A DNA stretch of 64,000 bases from an uncultured Methanobrevibacter sp. (GTDB taxonomy: Archaea > Methanobacteriota > Methanobacteria > Methanobacteriales > Methanobacteriaceae), in assembly GCF_934746965.1 (NCBI RefSeq), contig NZ_CAKVFS010000002.1, positions 1 to 64,000 on the forward strand, read 5' to 3'. Under the pieces are notes generated by a model. That model worked only from the letters and a program-made list of their open reading frames with translations, was not told the origin of the DNA and made no database searches. Below are positions 44,164 to 53,505 of the stretch, piece by piece (position 1 is the stretch's first letter; each line of letters starts with the position of its first letter). The position numbers and the translations under genes were made by a program.

Positions 44164-45708
44164 ATGATTTATGAAAAAAATACTTTCCAAAAAAACCATA
44201 AAAAAGTGGATTTAAGATTTGGACTTGTATATCCCAATATTTACAAAACAGCTATGTCATCATTAGGATATCAAATATTATATAACTTAATTAATGAGAG
44301 AAATGACACTTGGTGTGAAAGAATCATTTATCCAAATACAAACTCTATTGAATCAAACAACCCTATGAAAAATTTTGATATAATCAGTTTTTCATTACAA
44401 TTTGAAGAAGATTATTTTCATGTTTTAAAAATGCTTAGACAATCAAAAATTCCTTTAAAAAGAGAAGATAGAACTGAAAATGACCCCTTGATAATTGCAG
44501 GAGGACCTTGTGCAACTGCCAACCCAATGCCTTTGTCTAATTATATTGATGTATTTATAATTGGAGAAGGTGAAGCTATTATAAATAAATTTTTAGACAA
44601 ATATTTAGAAAATAAAAATTTAGAAAATTTCTTAGATATACAAGGAGTATACCTCCCCAAATTTGATAATAATACCAAAATAGCACTTGTAAAAAGTATG
44701 GATGAAGCATACCATGTAACACAACCAATTATAACAAAAACTGATGATGAAGAATATAAAACAGTTTTTAGTGATTCAATTATGTTAAATGTTTCAAGAG
44801 GATGTACAAGAGGATGTAGATTTTGCATGTCCAGTTATCTTTATAGACCTTTAAGAGAAACAAAAATAGAATTATTAACAAAAATTGCTCTTAAAACACG
44901 TGAAAATACTGGGTTAAATAAAATAACATTAATTGGTGCTGCTGTTGGAGATTATTATGATTTAGAAGGACTTACAAAATCTCTTGAACAAAAAGGTTTT
45001 CAAATAGCTACACCATCACTCCGTATAGATTCACTTAGCAAACAAACTTTAGAAACATTGAAAAAAAGTGGTTTAAAAAGTCTCACAATAGCTCCAGAAT
45101 CTATTTTTAGTCTACGTAAAAGTATAAATAAAAATATTTCTGATGAAAAAATATTTTCAGTGATAAAAAATGCAGTAGAACTTAACTTTAATATTAAATT
45201 ATATTTTTTAATTGGAATCCCTCATGAAACTAAAGAAGATATAAAAGAATTAGCTAATTATATTGAAAAAATAGCAAAAATGCATAAAAGTAAAAAATAT
45301 ATAAAGTTTAGTATTAATCCAGTTATACCTAAACCTCAATCACCATTACAATGGGAAGAATATAATTTTAAAGATATTAAATCTAAAACCAGATTCCTTA
45401 AAAAGAAATTAAAGAAATATAATGTTAAGTTCGAAAGTCCTAAAAAAGGAATGATTCAATATATATTATCTTGTGGAAATAAAGATATTGGAGACATTAT
45501 CGAAAAATCATTAACTAAAGAGGTTACTCTAAGAGAATGGCAAAACTATTTACCACATTATAATTTAGATGAAGATTTACCTTGGTCAAAAATTGATATT
45601 GGAATTAAAAGTAGTTTTTTAAAAACTGAAAACAGAAGATTGCAAACAAAAAAGCAAACACCCTGGTGTGGAAATTCACCTTGTTATAAATGTGGACCTT
45701 GTAACTAG
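44164..45708 (+). CDS. Radical SAM protein with B12-binding-like N-terminus
   Basis: A radical SAM enzyme of the COG1032 type. The 4Fe-4S/SAM motif CTRGCRFCM (CxxxCxxC) is near residues 214-222. Residues 1-190 resemble the Rossmann-like B12-binding or YgiQ-type N-terminal region (LRFGLVYPNIYKTAMSSLGYQILYNLIN, IAGGPCATANPMPLSNYIDVFIIGEGE). Downstream, SRIDSL/APESIFSLRKSINK and LIGIPHETKEDI form the barrel. The C-terminus ends in a cysteine cluster (PWCGNSPCYKCGPC) that may bind another cluster or metal. Substrate unknown; methyl or methylthio transfer is typical of relatives. Confidence 0.8.
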   Translation: MIYEKNTFQKNHKKVDLRFGLVYPNIYKTAMSSLGYQILYNLINERNDTWCERIIYPNTNSIESNNPMKNFDIISFSLQFEEDYFHVLKMLRQSKIPLKREDRTENDPLIIAGGPCATANPMPLSNYIDVFIIGEGEAIINKFLDKYLENKNLENFLDIQGVYLPKFDNNTKIALVKSMDEAYHVTQPIITKTDDEEYKTVFSDSIMLNVSRGCTRGCRFCMSSYLYRPLRETKIELLTKIALKTRENTGLNKITLIGAAVGDYYDLEGLTKSLEQKGFQIATPSLRIDSLSKQTLETLKKSGLKSLTIAPESIFSLRKSINKNISDEKIFSVIKNAVELNFNIKLYFLIGIPHETKEDIKELANYIEKIAKMHKSKKYIKFSINPVIPKPQSPLQWEEYNFKDIKSKTRFLKKKLKKYNVKFESPKKGMIQYILSCGNKDIGDIIEKSLTKEVTLREWQNYLPHYNLDEDLPWSKIDIGIKSSFLKTENRRLQTKKQTPWCGNSPCYKCGPCN

Positions 45709-45762
45709 AAAAAATTTTTAATTAAATATTATATAATATAATTATTATAGTGAGGGAAAAAT

Positions 45763-46878
45763 ATGATAAATCCTGCAAAAAGAACAAAATCAATAGAATT
45801 ATCTCAAATAAGAAAAATGTTCGAAATTACAAATCCTAATGCTATAAACTTAGGAATTGGAGAACCTGACTTTGATGTTCCTCAAAATATAAAATTAGCA
45901 ATGGAACAATCAATAAAAAATAATGAAACACATTATACTCCCAATAAAGGTTACATTGAGTTAAGAGAAGCCATTACTCAAAAGTTTAAAAAGGATAATA
46001 ATATACATACAAACCCTGAAAACATAATTGTAACATCAGGAGCTAGTGAAGCATTATACATGTGTGCACAAGCATTTATTGAAAAAAATGATGAAGTAAT
46101 TTTGCCAGATCCAAGTTTTTTATCCTACGAAGCATGTATAAAACTAGCTGACGGAAATATTGTAGGAGTTAATTGTGAAATGGAAAATGAATTTAAATTA
46201 AAAGCAAATGATGTTCAAAACAAAATAACCAAAAACACAAAAGCAATAATATTAAATTCACCATCTAATCCAACAGGTGCCGTAATGGATAAAGAAGATA
46301 TAAAAGCTATTGCAGATTTATCAATGGATCATGATTTTTTAATAATATCTGATGAAATATATGAAAAAATTATTTATGACAGAAAACATTATTCCCCTGC
46401 TAAATACAGTGATAATGTAATTACAATAAATGGATTTTCAAAAACATATGCTATGACTGGTCTTAGAATAGGCTATGTAAATGCAAATGAAGAATATTTA
46501 GAAGAATTACTTAAAATCCACCAATATAATATTGCATGTGCAAACTCAACAGCTCAAAGAGGAGCATGTGAAGCTTTAACTGGACCTCAAGATACGGTTA
46601 ATCAAATGGTTAATGAATTTAAAAAGAGAAGAGATTTAATTGTATCTAGATTAAATGAAATCGGGTATGAAACTGTAAATGCTCAAGGTGCATTTTATGT
46701 TTTCCCAAAAATTGAGAATTCTGAAGAATTTGTTAAAAAAGCAGCTAATGATGGAGTTATAACTGTACCTGGAGCTGCATTTGGACACAATGGTGAAAAT
46801 CATGTGCGAATGTCTTATGCAAATTCATATGAAAATATATCTAAAGCTATGGATATTTTAGAAAAAGGGGCTAATTAA
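45763..46878 (+). CDS. PLP-dependent aminotransferase, class I/II
   Basis: A fold-type I aminotransferase of the aspartate aminotransferase group, about 371 residues. The substrate arm is in INLGIGEPDFDVPQNI. Other landmarks are HYTPNKGYIELREAI, NSPSNPTGAVM, the YxP-like ISDEIYEKIIYD region with the cofactor aspartate, and the PLP lysine in TINGFSKTYAMTGLRIGY (about 230). The C-terminal arginine that binds the substrate carboxylate is in ENHVRMSYANS. Aspartate, alanine or branched-chain substrates cannot be separated by eye. It has a GAGGG ribosome site and overlaps the start of the CDF gene by one base. Confidence 0.88.
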   Translation: MINPAKRTKSIELSQIRKMFEITNPNAINLGIGEPDFDVPQNIKLAMEQSIKNNETHYTPNKGYIELREAITQKFKKDNNIHTNPENIIVTSGASEALYMCAQAFIEKNDEVILPDPSFLSYEACIKLADGNIVGVNCEMENEFKLKANDVQNKITKNTKAIILNSPSNPTGAVMDKEDIKAIADLSMDHDFLIISDEIYEKIIYDRKHYSPAKYSDNVITINGFSKTYAMTGLRIGYVNANEEYLEELLKIHQYNIACANSTAQRGACEALTGPQDTVNQMVNEFKKRRDLIVSRLNEIGYETVNAQGAFYVFPKIENSEEFVKKAANDGVITVPGAAFGHNGENHVRMSYANSYENISKAMDILEKGAN

Positions 46879-47783
46879 TGGATGAATATAGAACTAAAGG
46901 TGGGGCAAAAGCTGCAATTGTAGGTATAAGTTCAAATATTTTCCTAACTATTTTCAATATTATAATTGGAGTGACTTCTGGAAGTTATGCATTAATTTCT
47001 GAAGGAGCACATACTCTTTCAGATGTTGCAACTTCCATAATTGCATACCTTGGATTTCGGATAGGTCAAAAACCTGCAGATGAAGACCATCCACTAGGAC
47101 ATGGTCGTGCTGAAGCAATTGCAGGTCTTGTAATTGTATTATTTTTAACTATGGTAGCATATGAAATTATGAGTGGAGCTATATACAAAATACTCAATCC
47201 AAAACTTATAACAACACCAAGTTATTTTGCAGCAATTATGGCATTAATTGGAATTGGTGTTAATATTTGTATAAGTAGATATATTATAAATCTTGGGAAA
47301 AAAATAAGAAGTCCTGCAATTGTAGCTGATGGAAATCATCAAAAAGTAGATATTTTTTCATCAGTAGCTATTTTAGTTGGTGTTTTAGCATCAAATAGTG
47401 GGTATCCATTAATAGACCCAATAATAGGTTTAATTATAGGATTATTTGTTTTAAAAACAGCATACACCATTGGAAAAGAAAATATTGACAATATTATGGG
47501 AAAACTTCCATCAAAACAATTAATAAAAGATATAGAAAATGCTGCAGTCAAAACTCCCCAAGTACAAGGAGCACACAATATTAAAGTTGAATACTTAGGC
47601 TCATATTCTATTGTTTCATTACATATTGAACTTAATGAAAATATGACATTAAAAGAATCCCATAAAATAGTACATAAAGCTCAAAGAAATGTCCTTAAAA
47701 AAGTCCCATTAGTAAAATCAGTAACAATCCATGCATGTCCTGCAGGAATAGAATATAACCATAATCAAGAAATAGATGAATAA
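46878..47783 (+). CDS. Cation diffusion facilitator family metal exporter
   Basis: Exports divalent cations (zinc, iron, manganese, cobalt) by proton antiport. There are six membrane segments in residues 12-205. The metal-binding pairs are SEGAHTLSDVATSIIAYLGFRIG on helix 2, with the conserved DEDHPLGHGRAEAIAGL loop behind it, and the matching AIVADGNHQKVDIFSSVAILVG on helix 5. The C-terminal cytoplasmic domain (VKVEYLGSYSIVSLHIELNENM, HKIVHKAQRNVLKKVP) is the dimerising metal sensor. Length 301 is standard. Which metal cannot be told. It starts one base into the aminotransferase stop. Confidence 0.92.
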   Translation: MDEYRTKGGAKAAIVGISSNIFLTIFNIIIGVTSGSYALISEGAHTLSDVATSIIAYLGFRIGQKPADEDHPLGHGRAEAIAGLVIVLFLTMVAYEIMSGAIYKILNPKLITTPSYFAAIMALIGIGVNICISRYIINLGKKIRSPAIVADGNHQKVDIFSSVAILVGVLASNSGYPLIDPIIGLIIGLFVLKTAYTIGKENIDNIMGKLPSKQLIKDIENAAVKTPQVQGAHNIKVEYLGSYSIVSLHIELNENMTLKESHKIVHKAQRNVLKKVPLVKSVTIHACPAGIEYNHNQEIDE

Positions 47784-47790
47784 TTAAAAA

Positions 47791-47874
47791 CGCCGGGAAC
47801 GGGATTTGAACCCGTGTGATCATAAGATCATCGGATTAGCAGTCCGACGCCGTACCAGGCTGGGCCATCCCGAC
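47791..47874 (-). tRNA. tRNA-Ser (anticodon GCT)
   Basis: An 84-base class II tRNA. The 5' strand GTCGGGA pairs with TCCCGGC of the 3' acceptor strand, leaving G as discriminator (47791), and CCA is not encoded. The anticodon GCT is at 47838-47840 in a CTGCTAA loop, reading AGC and AGT serine codons. A long variable arm follows (about 15 bases), as expected for serine, and the T-arm has GGTTCAAATCC. A TATA-like element (47895-47906) is about 26 bases upstream of the mature 5' end. No intron is seen. Confidence 0.95.
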
Positions 47875-47990
47875 ATTACCATTAAAAATAAAGTAATTTA
47901 TAATTTGTTCAAACTTATTAATAAAGTTAATTGTTTTATAAAATTGGCATGTTCAAAAGTGGACTAATCTCAAAATTATAAGTGATCTAA

Positions 47991-48252
47991 AAAACCCAAC
48001 TCCACCCCGTGGTTCTACAAGCATCAATTGTTAATAGTAGAGCTGCTCCCTTCCGGGCCTGACACATTCCTATATTTAAGATAATTAACTTTTACCCTCC
48101 AGTAAAAGTCCTATCACCATTAATCCTGTAGGACGAAGTTTCTATGTTGTTTTTCTTAGGCTCATAATTCCTTAAAAAGCCGCCTCTTGAACTTCAACTG
48201 CACCAAAGGGGGTATGTGCTTACAGAGGACCCCTAACCCTCCAGTCTAGCCA
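47991..48252 (-). ncRNA. Archaeal signal recognition particle 7S RNA
   Basis: The universally conserved SRP54-binding loop is present as GTCAGGCCCGGAAGGGAGCAGC near 48038-48060 on the minus strand, and the 5' domain carries a UGUAAG-type loop (about 48215-48225) for helices 3 and 4. A TATA-like CTTTATATATT (48276-48286) is about 28 bases ahead of the proposed 5' end, and a run of six T closes the gene near 47989-47994. Both ends are estimated to within about ten bases. Together with SecY and L23 it serves co-translational export. Confidence 0.9.
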
Positions 48253-48379
48253 TATAAATATATGATAGTAATAATATATAAAGGTTAGTAAAAAAAGATT
48301 AATTCTAGAAAAAAAATTTATTACAGTAACTAAATAAAATCAATTAAAACAAACAAAAAATAAGAATTGAAGGAGTAAT

Positions 48380-48769
48380 TTAAAATATAGTTTTAATTAT
48401 ATCTCCGTCTGAAATAATACCTACTAATCTACCATCATCAACAACAGGTAATTGATTTAAAATATTTGAATCTGGCGCATTAGATTTCATGATTTCAATA
48501 GCTTCACCAATAGTACTTTCAGGTGAAACAGTTACAACATTTTTAACCATAATATCTTTAACATCAGTTCCTAATTCATATTTATCTAATATTAAATTAT
48601 GTCCTAAATCAGTTGCGGTAATAATACCTACTAATTCATCATCATCAACAACTGGCATAGCACTTATTTTATGTTCCATAAGTTCTTCAAATGCATTTAC
48701 TACATCCACATTAGAATTTGTAGTAATCACATCAGTTGTCATCATTTCTTTAACTTTTTTATTTAACAT
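48380..48769 (-). CDS. Two-CBS-domain protein
   Basis: A 129-residue protein made of two CBS domains (about 4-58 and 68-126), which together form a Bateman module binding adenosine nucleotides or related ligands. Signatures are VKEMMTTDVITTNSNVDVVNAFEELMEHKISAMPVVDDDELVGIITATDLG and VKDIMVKNVVTVSPESTIGEAIEIM with VVDDGRLVGIISDGDII. No effector domain is fused, so it probably regulates a partner. Its ATG lies one base from the stop of 2-phosphoglycerate kinase, with the GGAGG ribosome site partly inside that gene, suggesting it may sense nucleotide state for that kinase. Confidence 0.9.
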   Translation of the reverse strand: MLNKKVKEMMTTDVITTNSNVDVVNAFEELMEHKISAMPVVDDDELVGIITATDLGHNLILDKYELGTDVKDIMVKNVVTVSPESTIGEAIEIMKSNAPDSNILNQLPVVDDGRLVGIISDGDIIKTIF

Positions 48770-49663
48770 TTAACTTCCTCCATATTTTTTAATAATATCA
48801 TTAATCATTACATCAATAGTACATGTTACATCAACATTATCAATAATTTTTGAGTCATATTTTACTGCCTGAGTAATCATAAAAGATTGAGTTTTTCGAA
48901 TTAAATGAAAATTATTTAAATAATTATCAAGTGATCGTTTAACCCATGGTTGTCTACATCTTGAATAAAATCTAGATTTATGCATTTCTTCATCTTCAAC
49001 AATTAATGTGAACAAAATCACATTAGATTTACGTATAAGGTCTTGTTTTATGAATCCCGGAACAATATGAACACCCTCAATAATAATACTGATTCCTTCC
49101 TTTAATGCTCTTTCAATAATCGCCTCAACACCTACATTCACAACATCGACATGATTAATAAAACCTTCAACAACAGGATCATGTCCTAAAAGAGGTGTTC
49201 TAATACTTTCATATGCATTGAAACTAGATTTATGAATAACTGGACTTAATTCTTTAGAAACTATTTTACGCATAACTTCACGTATCATATCTGTACTAAT
49301 CAAGTTTTTTAGTCCTAAGCGACTAGCTAATTCAAATGCCATAGATGAAGTTCCAACACCTGATGCACCACCAATTAATATAATAAGTGGTTCTTTTGAT
49401 TTTCTAACATTTCTCCATTTACTATATTTATCTGCAAGAACTGGATCAACATAGTCTCTCAAATAATTAGTTACAAAATTAGCTAAATCTTCAATAGAAA
49501 TTTCAGAAATATTCTCTTCAAGAAGTTTATTTTCAATAGAAGCTGCTATCTCATAAGACTTGTCATGGCCTAAATCAGTGATATATAATGATCTAGCCAT
49601 GATTCCCTTTGAAAAAGGTTCTTTATACTTCTTTTTACCAACAGCACCTTTAATCATAATCAT
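48770..49663 (-). CDS. 2-Phosphoglycerate kinase
   Basis: Phosphorylates 2-phosphoglycerate to 2,3-diphosphoglycerate, the first step toward cyclic 2,3-diphosphoglycerate, a solute abundant in Methanobacteriales. Residues 10-75 form an ATP-cone-like regulatory domain (SKGIMARSLYITDLGHDKSYEIAASI). The kinase domain follows with the P-loop GGASGVGTSS (98-107), STDMIREVMR, and VEGVHIVPGF-like IIEGVHIVPGFI. I set the start at the ATG 49661-49663; the GTG three codons earlier belongs to the ribosome site. Length 297 is typical. Confidence 0.88.
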   Translation of the reverse strand: MIMIKGAVGKKKYKEPFSKGIMARSLYITDLGHDKSYEIAASIENKLLEENISEISIEDLANFVTNYLRDYVDPVLADKYSKWRNVRKSKEPLIILIGGASGVGTSSMAFELASRLGLKNLISTDMIREVMRKIVSKELSPVIHKSSFNAYESIRTPLLGHDPVVEGFINHVDVVNVGVEAIIERALKEGISIIIEGVHIVPGFIKQDLIRKSNVILFTLIVEDEEMHKSRFYSRCRQPWVKRSLDNYLNNFHLIRKTQSFMITQAVKYDSKIIDNVDVTCTIDVMINDIIKKYGGS

Positions 49664-49820
49664 GATAATCACAAACTAATTATTTTTAATTTTTGAAATA
49701 TGGTTAGATATCTTAAATTAATATTAAATAAATATTGTGATTTAATTTTTGGTATTGAAAAAAGAACAATATAATAAATATAAAACTAAAAAAAATAAAA
49801 AGGAAAAATAAGTAAAAAAT

Positions 49821-50510
49821 TTACTCATTTAAATATATCAAATTAATTGTATAATCAGCGTTTTCATCAACACTAATCAAAATTGCACCATTATCCTTAA
49901 GCATTCCAGGATTAGCTACATCGGTAACATTTCCAATTTTACTAATTGATTTTGCTTCATGAATATGACCACAAACATTAATTTGAGGTTGGAATTCATG
50001 TATAGATTTTAAAATTCCTTGACTACCTACATGATCCCCACTCTCAGTTAAATCCGCATCTGTATTATATGGAGGAGCATGAGTAACTAATATTTTCACC
50101 TTAGGCACCTCATCATTAGCTACAAAATCATAATTAGCTAATAATTCATATACATCACCATAAATTTTATTATCCTGAATTTCTCCAGGAGTGTCAAATG
50201 GTGTAGGATTAGAACCACCATATCCAAATAAAACAACATTATCAAAAGATAAAATATTATTATGTAAACAGATTGCATCTGATTCTCTAATAGCTTTACA
50301 AATTCCTGCAGGATCACAATTACCTGGAACTGCCATTACTTCACAGCCACAATCAAGTATTTTACCAATAAATTCATCAACAAATTCCAAAGGACCAAAA
50401 TTAGTAATATCCCCAGTAATTAAAACTATATCAATATCATTATTATTAAGATATCTGTATAAATTTTCGTTATCTTCACCGTGAACATCACTTATTACTA
50501 AAATTTTCAT
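49821..50510 (-). CDS. Calcineurin-like metallophosphoesterase
   Basis: A binuclear-metal phosphoesterase of the COG2129 type, 229 residues. Metal ligands are visible in order: DVHGEDN (residues 8-14), VLITGDITNFG (30-40), VPGNCDP (60s), THAPPY (about 141), and CGHIHEAKS (about 175). The domain is complete with no added regions, so the protein is a stand-alone cytoplasmic enzyme of unknown substrate. It is last in a minus-strand series with two small methanogen-type genes upstream, separated by 12 bases from the next. Confidence 0.87.
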   Translation of the reverse strand: MKILVISDVHGEDNENLYRYLNNNDIDIVLITGDITNFGPLEFVDEFIGKILDCGCEVMAVPGNCDPAGICKAIRESDAICLHNNILSFDNVVLFGYGGSNPTPFDTPGEIQDNKIYGDVYELLANYDFVANDEVPKVKILVTHAPPYNTDADLTESGDHVGSQGILKSIHEFQPQINVCGHIHEAKSISKIGNVTDVANPGMLKDNGAILISVDENADYTINLIYLNE

Positions 50511-50522
50511 AATATCACTTAA

Positions 50523-51047
50523 TTACTCTAAAAAGAATGACCCCATTTCTTGTAAACCTGTTTTTAAATCATCTTTATCTCCATGAATGTCAACTGTGAC
50601 ATCATCTTCAAATTCAATTATAAGACCATTCCATTCAGCTATTTCTTGAACTCTCTCTTCAGCCAACGCTTTTTTTAAAGTTATTCTCCCAGTTGTTAAA
50701 CCTGGTGGAGTATTAACAATAAATGTTGAACGAGATTTTGGAAACTCAAAGATTTCTTTGCCATGCATTGCATCTTTAAATAATCCTAACCATTTGTCAA
50801 CATATTCTTCCCCTTCTTCTAAAGCCAATTCTAAAAGAGTTTCTTGAATATTATTTAAAGACATTTCAGCTTTAGCTAAACTATTAATTAAATCTGGATG
50901 AGATGGATCTTTTTTATATGAACTTATTGAAGACCTGATTAAACCTAATTCAGGACTAATTCCTTTAGGAATATCATACCCTTTTTTAGTTAAATCAGTT
51001 AATAAATTAAAAACAATTAACCAATTCTGTTCAGAAGGTAAGCTCAT
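50523..51047 (-). CDS. Conserved methanogen protein, possibly DUF2096
   Basis: A 174-residue cytoplasmic protein of unknown function. The N-terminal half is helical (NWLIVFNLLTDLTKKGYDIPKGISPELGLIRSSISSYKKDPSHPDLINSLAKAEMSLNNIQETLLELALEEG). The C-terminal half is a beta-rich domain with IVNTPPGLTTGRITLKKALAEERVQEIAEWNGLIIEFEDDVTVDIHGDKDDLKTGL. I believe it matches DUF2096, found in methanogens, but this is from memory. It overlaps the stop of the 88-residue upstream gene by four bases, so the two are co-translated. Confidence 0.65.
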   Translation of the reverse strand: MSLPSEQNWLIVFNLLTDLTKKGYDIPKGISPELGLIRSSISSYKKDPSHPDLINSLAKAEMSLNNIQETLLELALEEGEEYVDKWLGLFKDAMHGKEIFEFPKSRSTFIVNTPPGLTTGRITLKKALAEERVQEIAEWNGLIIEFEDDVTVDIHGDKDDLKTGLQEMGSFFLE

Positions 51048-51310
51048 AAATGTCCACCTATAATTTTTAAAGTAGTATGATTAATTTTAGCATCAGCATC
51101 TTTTAATTCTTTTTCAATCTCCCTAACATTATCATAAGAATCTAAAAATAATACATGATGACTATCAGTACCAGAAATACTTAATATTGCTAAATCATCA
51201 CCATCTTTTACTTCTCTTTTCTCAATAGTTGCTTTAAATTGTACATAAGGTTCATATTCTTTAGGAATATCCGGATATTTAAATATACCATCTAATGTTG
51301 CTATAAACAT
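51044..51310 (-). CDS. Small conserved methanogen protein, probably DUF749
   Basis: An 88-residue protein restricted, as far as I know, to methanogens. The pattern MFIATLDGIFKYPDIPKEYEPYVQFKATIEKREVKDGDDLAILSISGTDSHHVLFLDSYDNVREIEKELKDADAKINHTTLKII fits the DUF749 family, for which no activity is established. No signal, cysteines or membrane segment. GGTGATA precedes the ATG. It heads a three-gene unit with the DUF2096-like protein and a phosphoesterase, which offers the only clue to its role. Confidence 0.68.
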   Translation of the reverse strand: MFIATLDGIFKYPDIPKEYEPYVQFKATIEKREVKDGDDLAILSISGTDSHHVLFLDSYDNVREIEKELKDADAKINHTTLKIIGGHL

Positions 51311-51451
51311 ATTATCACCCTAAATATATTCATTGAATTTTAACAATCTTATCTTTTATAATAATAATATATAAAGTTAATTACGAACTATTCGTGAAAG
51401 ATAAAACTAAAATATTTAATTATAAAATATTTAAAATAAAACTAAAAAATC

Positions 51452-51483
51452 TATAAAAAAATGAATGAAAATAATTTCATTCA
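51452..51483 (-). terminator. Hairpin and T-run downstream of hdrB
   Basis: A perfect 9-base stem (51462-51470 with 51475-51483, loop of four) lies about 75 bases beyond the hdrB stop on the transcribed minus strand and is followed at once by a T-rich run (51461 down to about 51452 and beyond). It resembles an intrinsic terminator and probably ends the hdrCB transcript. Confidence 0.55.
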
Positions 51484-51557
51484 ATGATTAGACCAAAGTG
51501 TGTTTTCAATGCCCTAATAAAAAAATAAAAAAAATTGAAAGGAAAAAATCCTCACAA

Positions 51558-52454
51558 TTATTTAGCGTTTTCACCTAATGCTTTAGCTAAAGCAGGAGCT
51601 GCATCAATAGCTTGTACATCTAAAGTTAATTCATCAGCTGATAATCCCATAGCTAATCCGTATAATTGAGCTAAGTGGAAAACAGGTAATGCAAAGTCAG
51701 TTCCGTATTTTTCATTTACTTCAGTTTGACCTTGGTCAAATTGTAAGTGACAGAATGGACATACATTAACAATAGCATCTACACCAGCTTCAGTCATGTG
51801 GTCGAGTTTTTCTTTAGTGTAACTTAAAGTTACATCAAGATCTCTAGCTCTTAATCCTCCACCTGCACCACAGCACATCATTTTGTCTTTGTAAGGTACA
51901 GATTTAGCACCAGTGATTTCTACTAAGTCATCTAAGATAGATGGGTTTTCTGCTTGATCTTCAATACCAATTTCATCAGTTGGTTTTAAGAAGTGGCATC
52001 CATAATGAACAGCAACGTTTAAATCTAAAGGTTTTTCAATAAGGGATGCTAATTTTTCATATCCTACATCATCTCTTAAGATTTGTGCAAAGTGTTTTAC
52101 TTCAGTAGTTCCTTTGAATTCTTTACCAACTTCAGATAAAACTTCATTAATTTCATCTTTTTTCTCAGCATTTTCTTTTAACATGTGATTACATTCAGTT
52201 AAAGAACCAAAACAACCATTACATTCAGTCATAATATCCATTCCCATGTCTTCTGCAATGGATAAGTTACGAGCTGCAATGGAAGCCCATGTTTTTTCAT
52301 CAAAAGAACCAAATACACCAGGAGCAGGACAACAAGATGCTCCTTCCATGTCTTTTAATTCAATATCTAATGCGTCAAATAATTGTCTGGTTGCTTTTTC
52401 AATACCAGGGTAACGGTTGTTCATAATACAACCTAAGAAATATGCAATTTCCAT
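51558..52454 (-). CDS. hdrB: Heterodisulfide reductase subunit B
   Basis: Catalytic subunit of the cytosolic HdrABC complex, which reduces the CoM-S-S-CoB heterodisulfide at two noncubane 4Fe-4S clusters. The two CCG-type cysteine motifs are present: EGASCCPAPGVF with ECNGCFGSL in the first half, and HYGCHFLKPTD with KMMCCGAGGGLRARDL and VNVCPFCHLQFD in the second. Length 298 is standard. hdrC lies 22 bases upstream on the same strand; hdrA is not in the window, the usual arrangement in Methanobacteriales. Confidence 0.95.
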   Translation of the reverse strand: MEIAYFLGCIMNNRYPGIEKATRQLFDALDIELKDMEGASCCPAPGVFGSFDEKTWASIAARNLSIAEDMGMDIMTECNGCFGSLTECNHMLKENAEKKDEINEVLSEVGKEFKGTTEVKHFAQILRDDVGYEKLASLIEKPLDLNVAVHYGCHFLKPTDEIGIEDQAENPSILDDLVEITGAKSVPYKDKMMCCGAGGGLRARDLDVTLSYTKEKLDHMTEAGVDAIVNVCPFCHLQFDQGQTEVNEKYGTDFALPVFHLAQLYGLAMGLSADELTLDVQAIDAAPALAKALGENAK

Positions 52455-52476
52455 ATTAATACTCTCCTCAATTAAA

Positions 52477-53505
52477 TTATTCTTTTAAATCTCCGGTTGC
52501 TTCATCATAACCAATTAATTCATCAAAAGCAGTGATTTTACATATTTTTTGTACTTCTTCTAAAGCTTCTGGGAATGCATGAGTAGTAGCTGGTAACTCA
52601 GAAAGACCGATTTTAGATCTTAATTCTTTAGTTTTATCATTGATAGGTACTCCGTGACCAGTTTTAATTACGAATAAACCAGTTTTTTTGTGAGCAGTAG
52701 CCATGTAACCTGCATGAGCAGCAATATTACGTGCTTTTTTAATGATTTCAACGATTTTTACACTTCTAGGACATCTTTCTTGACAAGTGTAACAAGTAGT
52801 ACACATCCATAAAGCATCATCGGAAATTACTTCTTCTTTTAATCCAAGTAAACATTTCCTTACAATTTGTCTTACTTTATAAGGAGTTCTCCTTCCAGAA
52901 GGACAACCTCCACCACAAGTACCACATTGGAAACAGTGTTTTACTGTTTCAATTCCAGCATCAATGAATTCTGCTGTAAATTCTTTATCACGATTTGCAT
53001 CGGTTAATAATTCTTTATCAGTCAATAAAGTCATATTATCTCTCTTTTTATCATTAATTTTTGAAATTTCGTTTTCAACTTTTTTGTCGTTAACTACTTC
53101 CTCAGACTCATCAGTTGATTCATCTTCAGTTTCAGTGGTGTCATTTTCATCTTCAGAAACTTCTTCAGACATGTTTGAATCAACTTCAGTTAAAATTTCA
53201 AGTTCTTCAAGAATTTCCGTTTTTTCTTCAGCATCATCAATTTTAGAAGTAATTTCTTCTTTTTCTGTAACATCACTAGTTCCAGAAGTCTTAACGTCTT
53301 TTTTAAAAGTCATATCCTCATTGTTATTAGAACTAACCCTAATTTTAACCATAGGTTCTGTAGTTTTAGTCCCAGAAACAATACTTTTATCAAAATTATT
53401 GGAAGATGTAACTTTAGTATTTTTTGATTTTAAATCATCAATACCTTGTTCTTCATCATCTTTATCTCGTTTAAATAGAGATTTTAGATTATCAATAATA
53501 GACAT
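52477..53505 (-). CDS. hdrC: Heterodisulfide reductase subunit C with long acidic N-terminal extension
   Basis: Electron-transfer subunit of HdrABC, passing electrons from HdrA to HdrB. The last 185 residues (from Met158) are a complete HdrC of ordinary length, with the two 4Fe-4S motifs CFQCGTCGGGCPSGR and CTTCYTCQERCPRS. Ahead of them lie 157 residues of Glu/Asp/Ser/Thr-rich, probably disordered sequence. The ATG at 53503-53505 follows AAGGTGTG at good spacing. The internal ATG at 53032-53034 has a weaker GAGAGAT upstream and could yield a normal-sized protein too. Confidence 0.93.
   Translation of the reverse strand: MSIIDNLKSLFKRDKDDEEQGIDDLKSKNTKVTSSNNFDKSIVSGTKTTEPMVKIRVSSNNNEDMTFKKDVKTSGTSDVTEKEEITSKIDDAEEKTEILEELEILTEVDSNMSEEVSEDENDTTETEDESTDESEEVVNDKKVENEISKINDKKRDNMTLLTDKELLTDANRDKEFTAEFIDAGIETVKHCFQCGTCGGGCPSGRRTPYKVRQIVRKCLLGLKEEVISDDALWMCTTCYTCQERCPRSVKIVEIIKKARNIAAHAGYMATAHKKTGLFVIKTGHGVPINDKTKELRSKIGLSELPATTHAFPEALEEVQKICKITAFDELIGYDEATGDLKE

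Noticed and set aside
47991..48252. An RNase P or tmRNA-like gene
   Set aside because: The GTCAGG...GGAAGG...AGCAGC loop is the SRP54-binding site of 7S RNA, and RNase P signatures are not seen.
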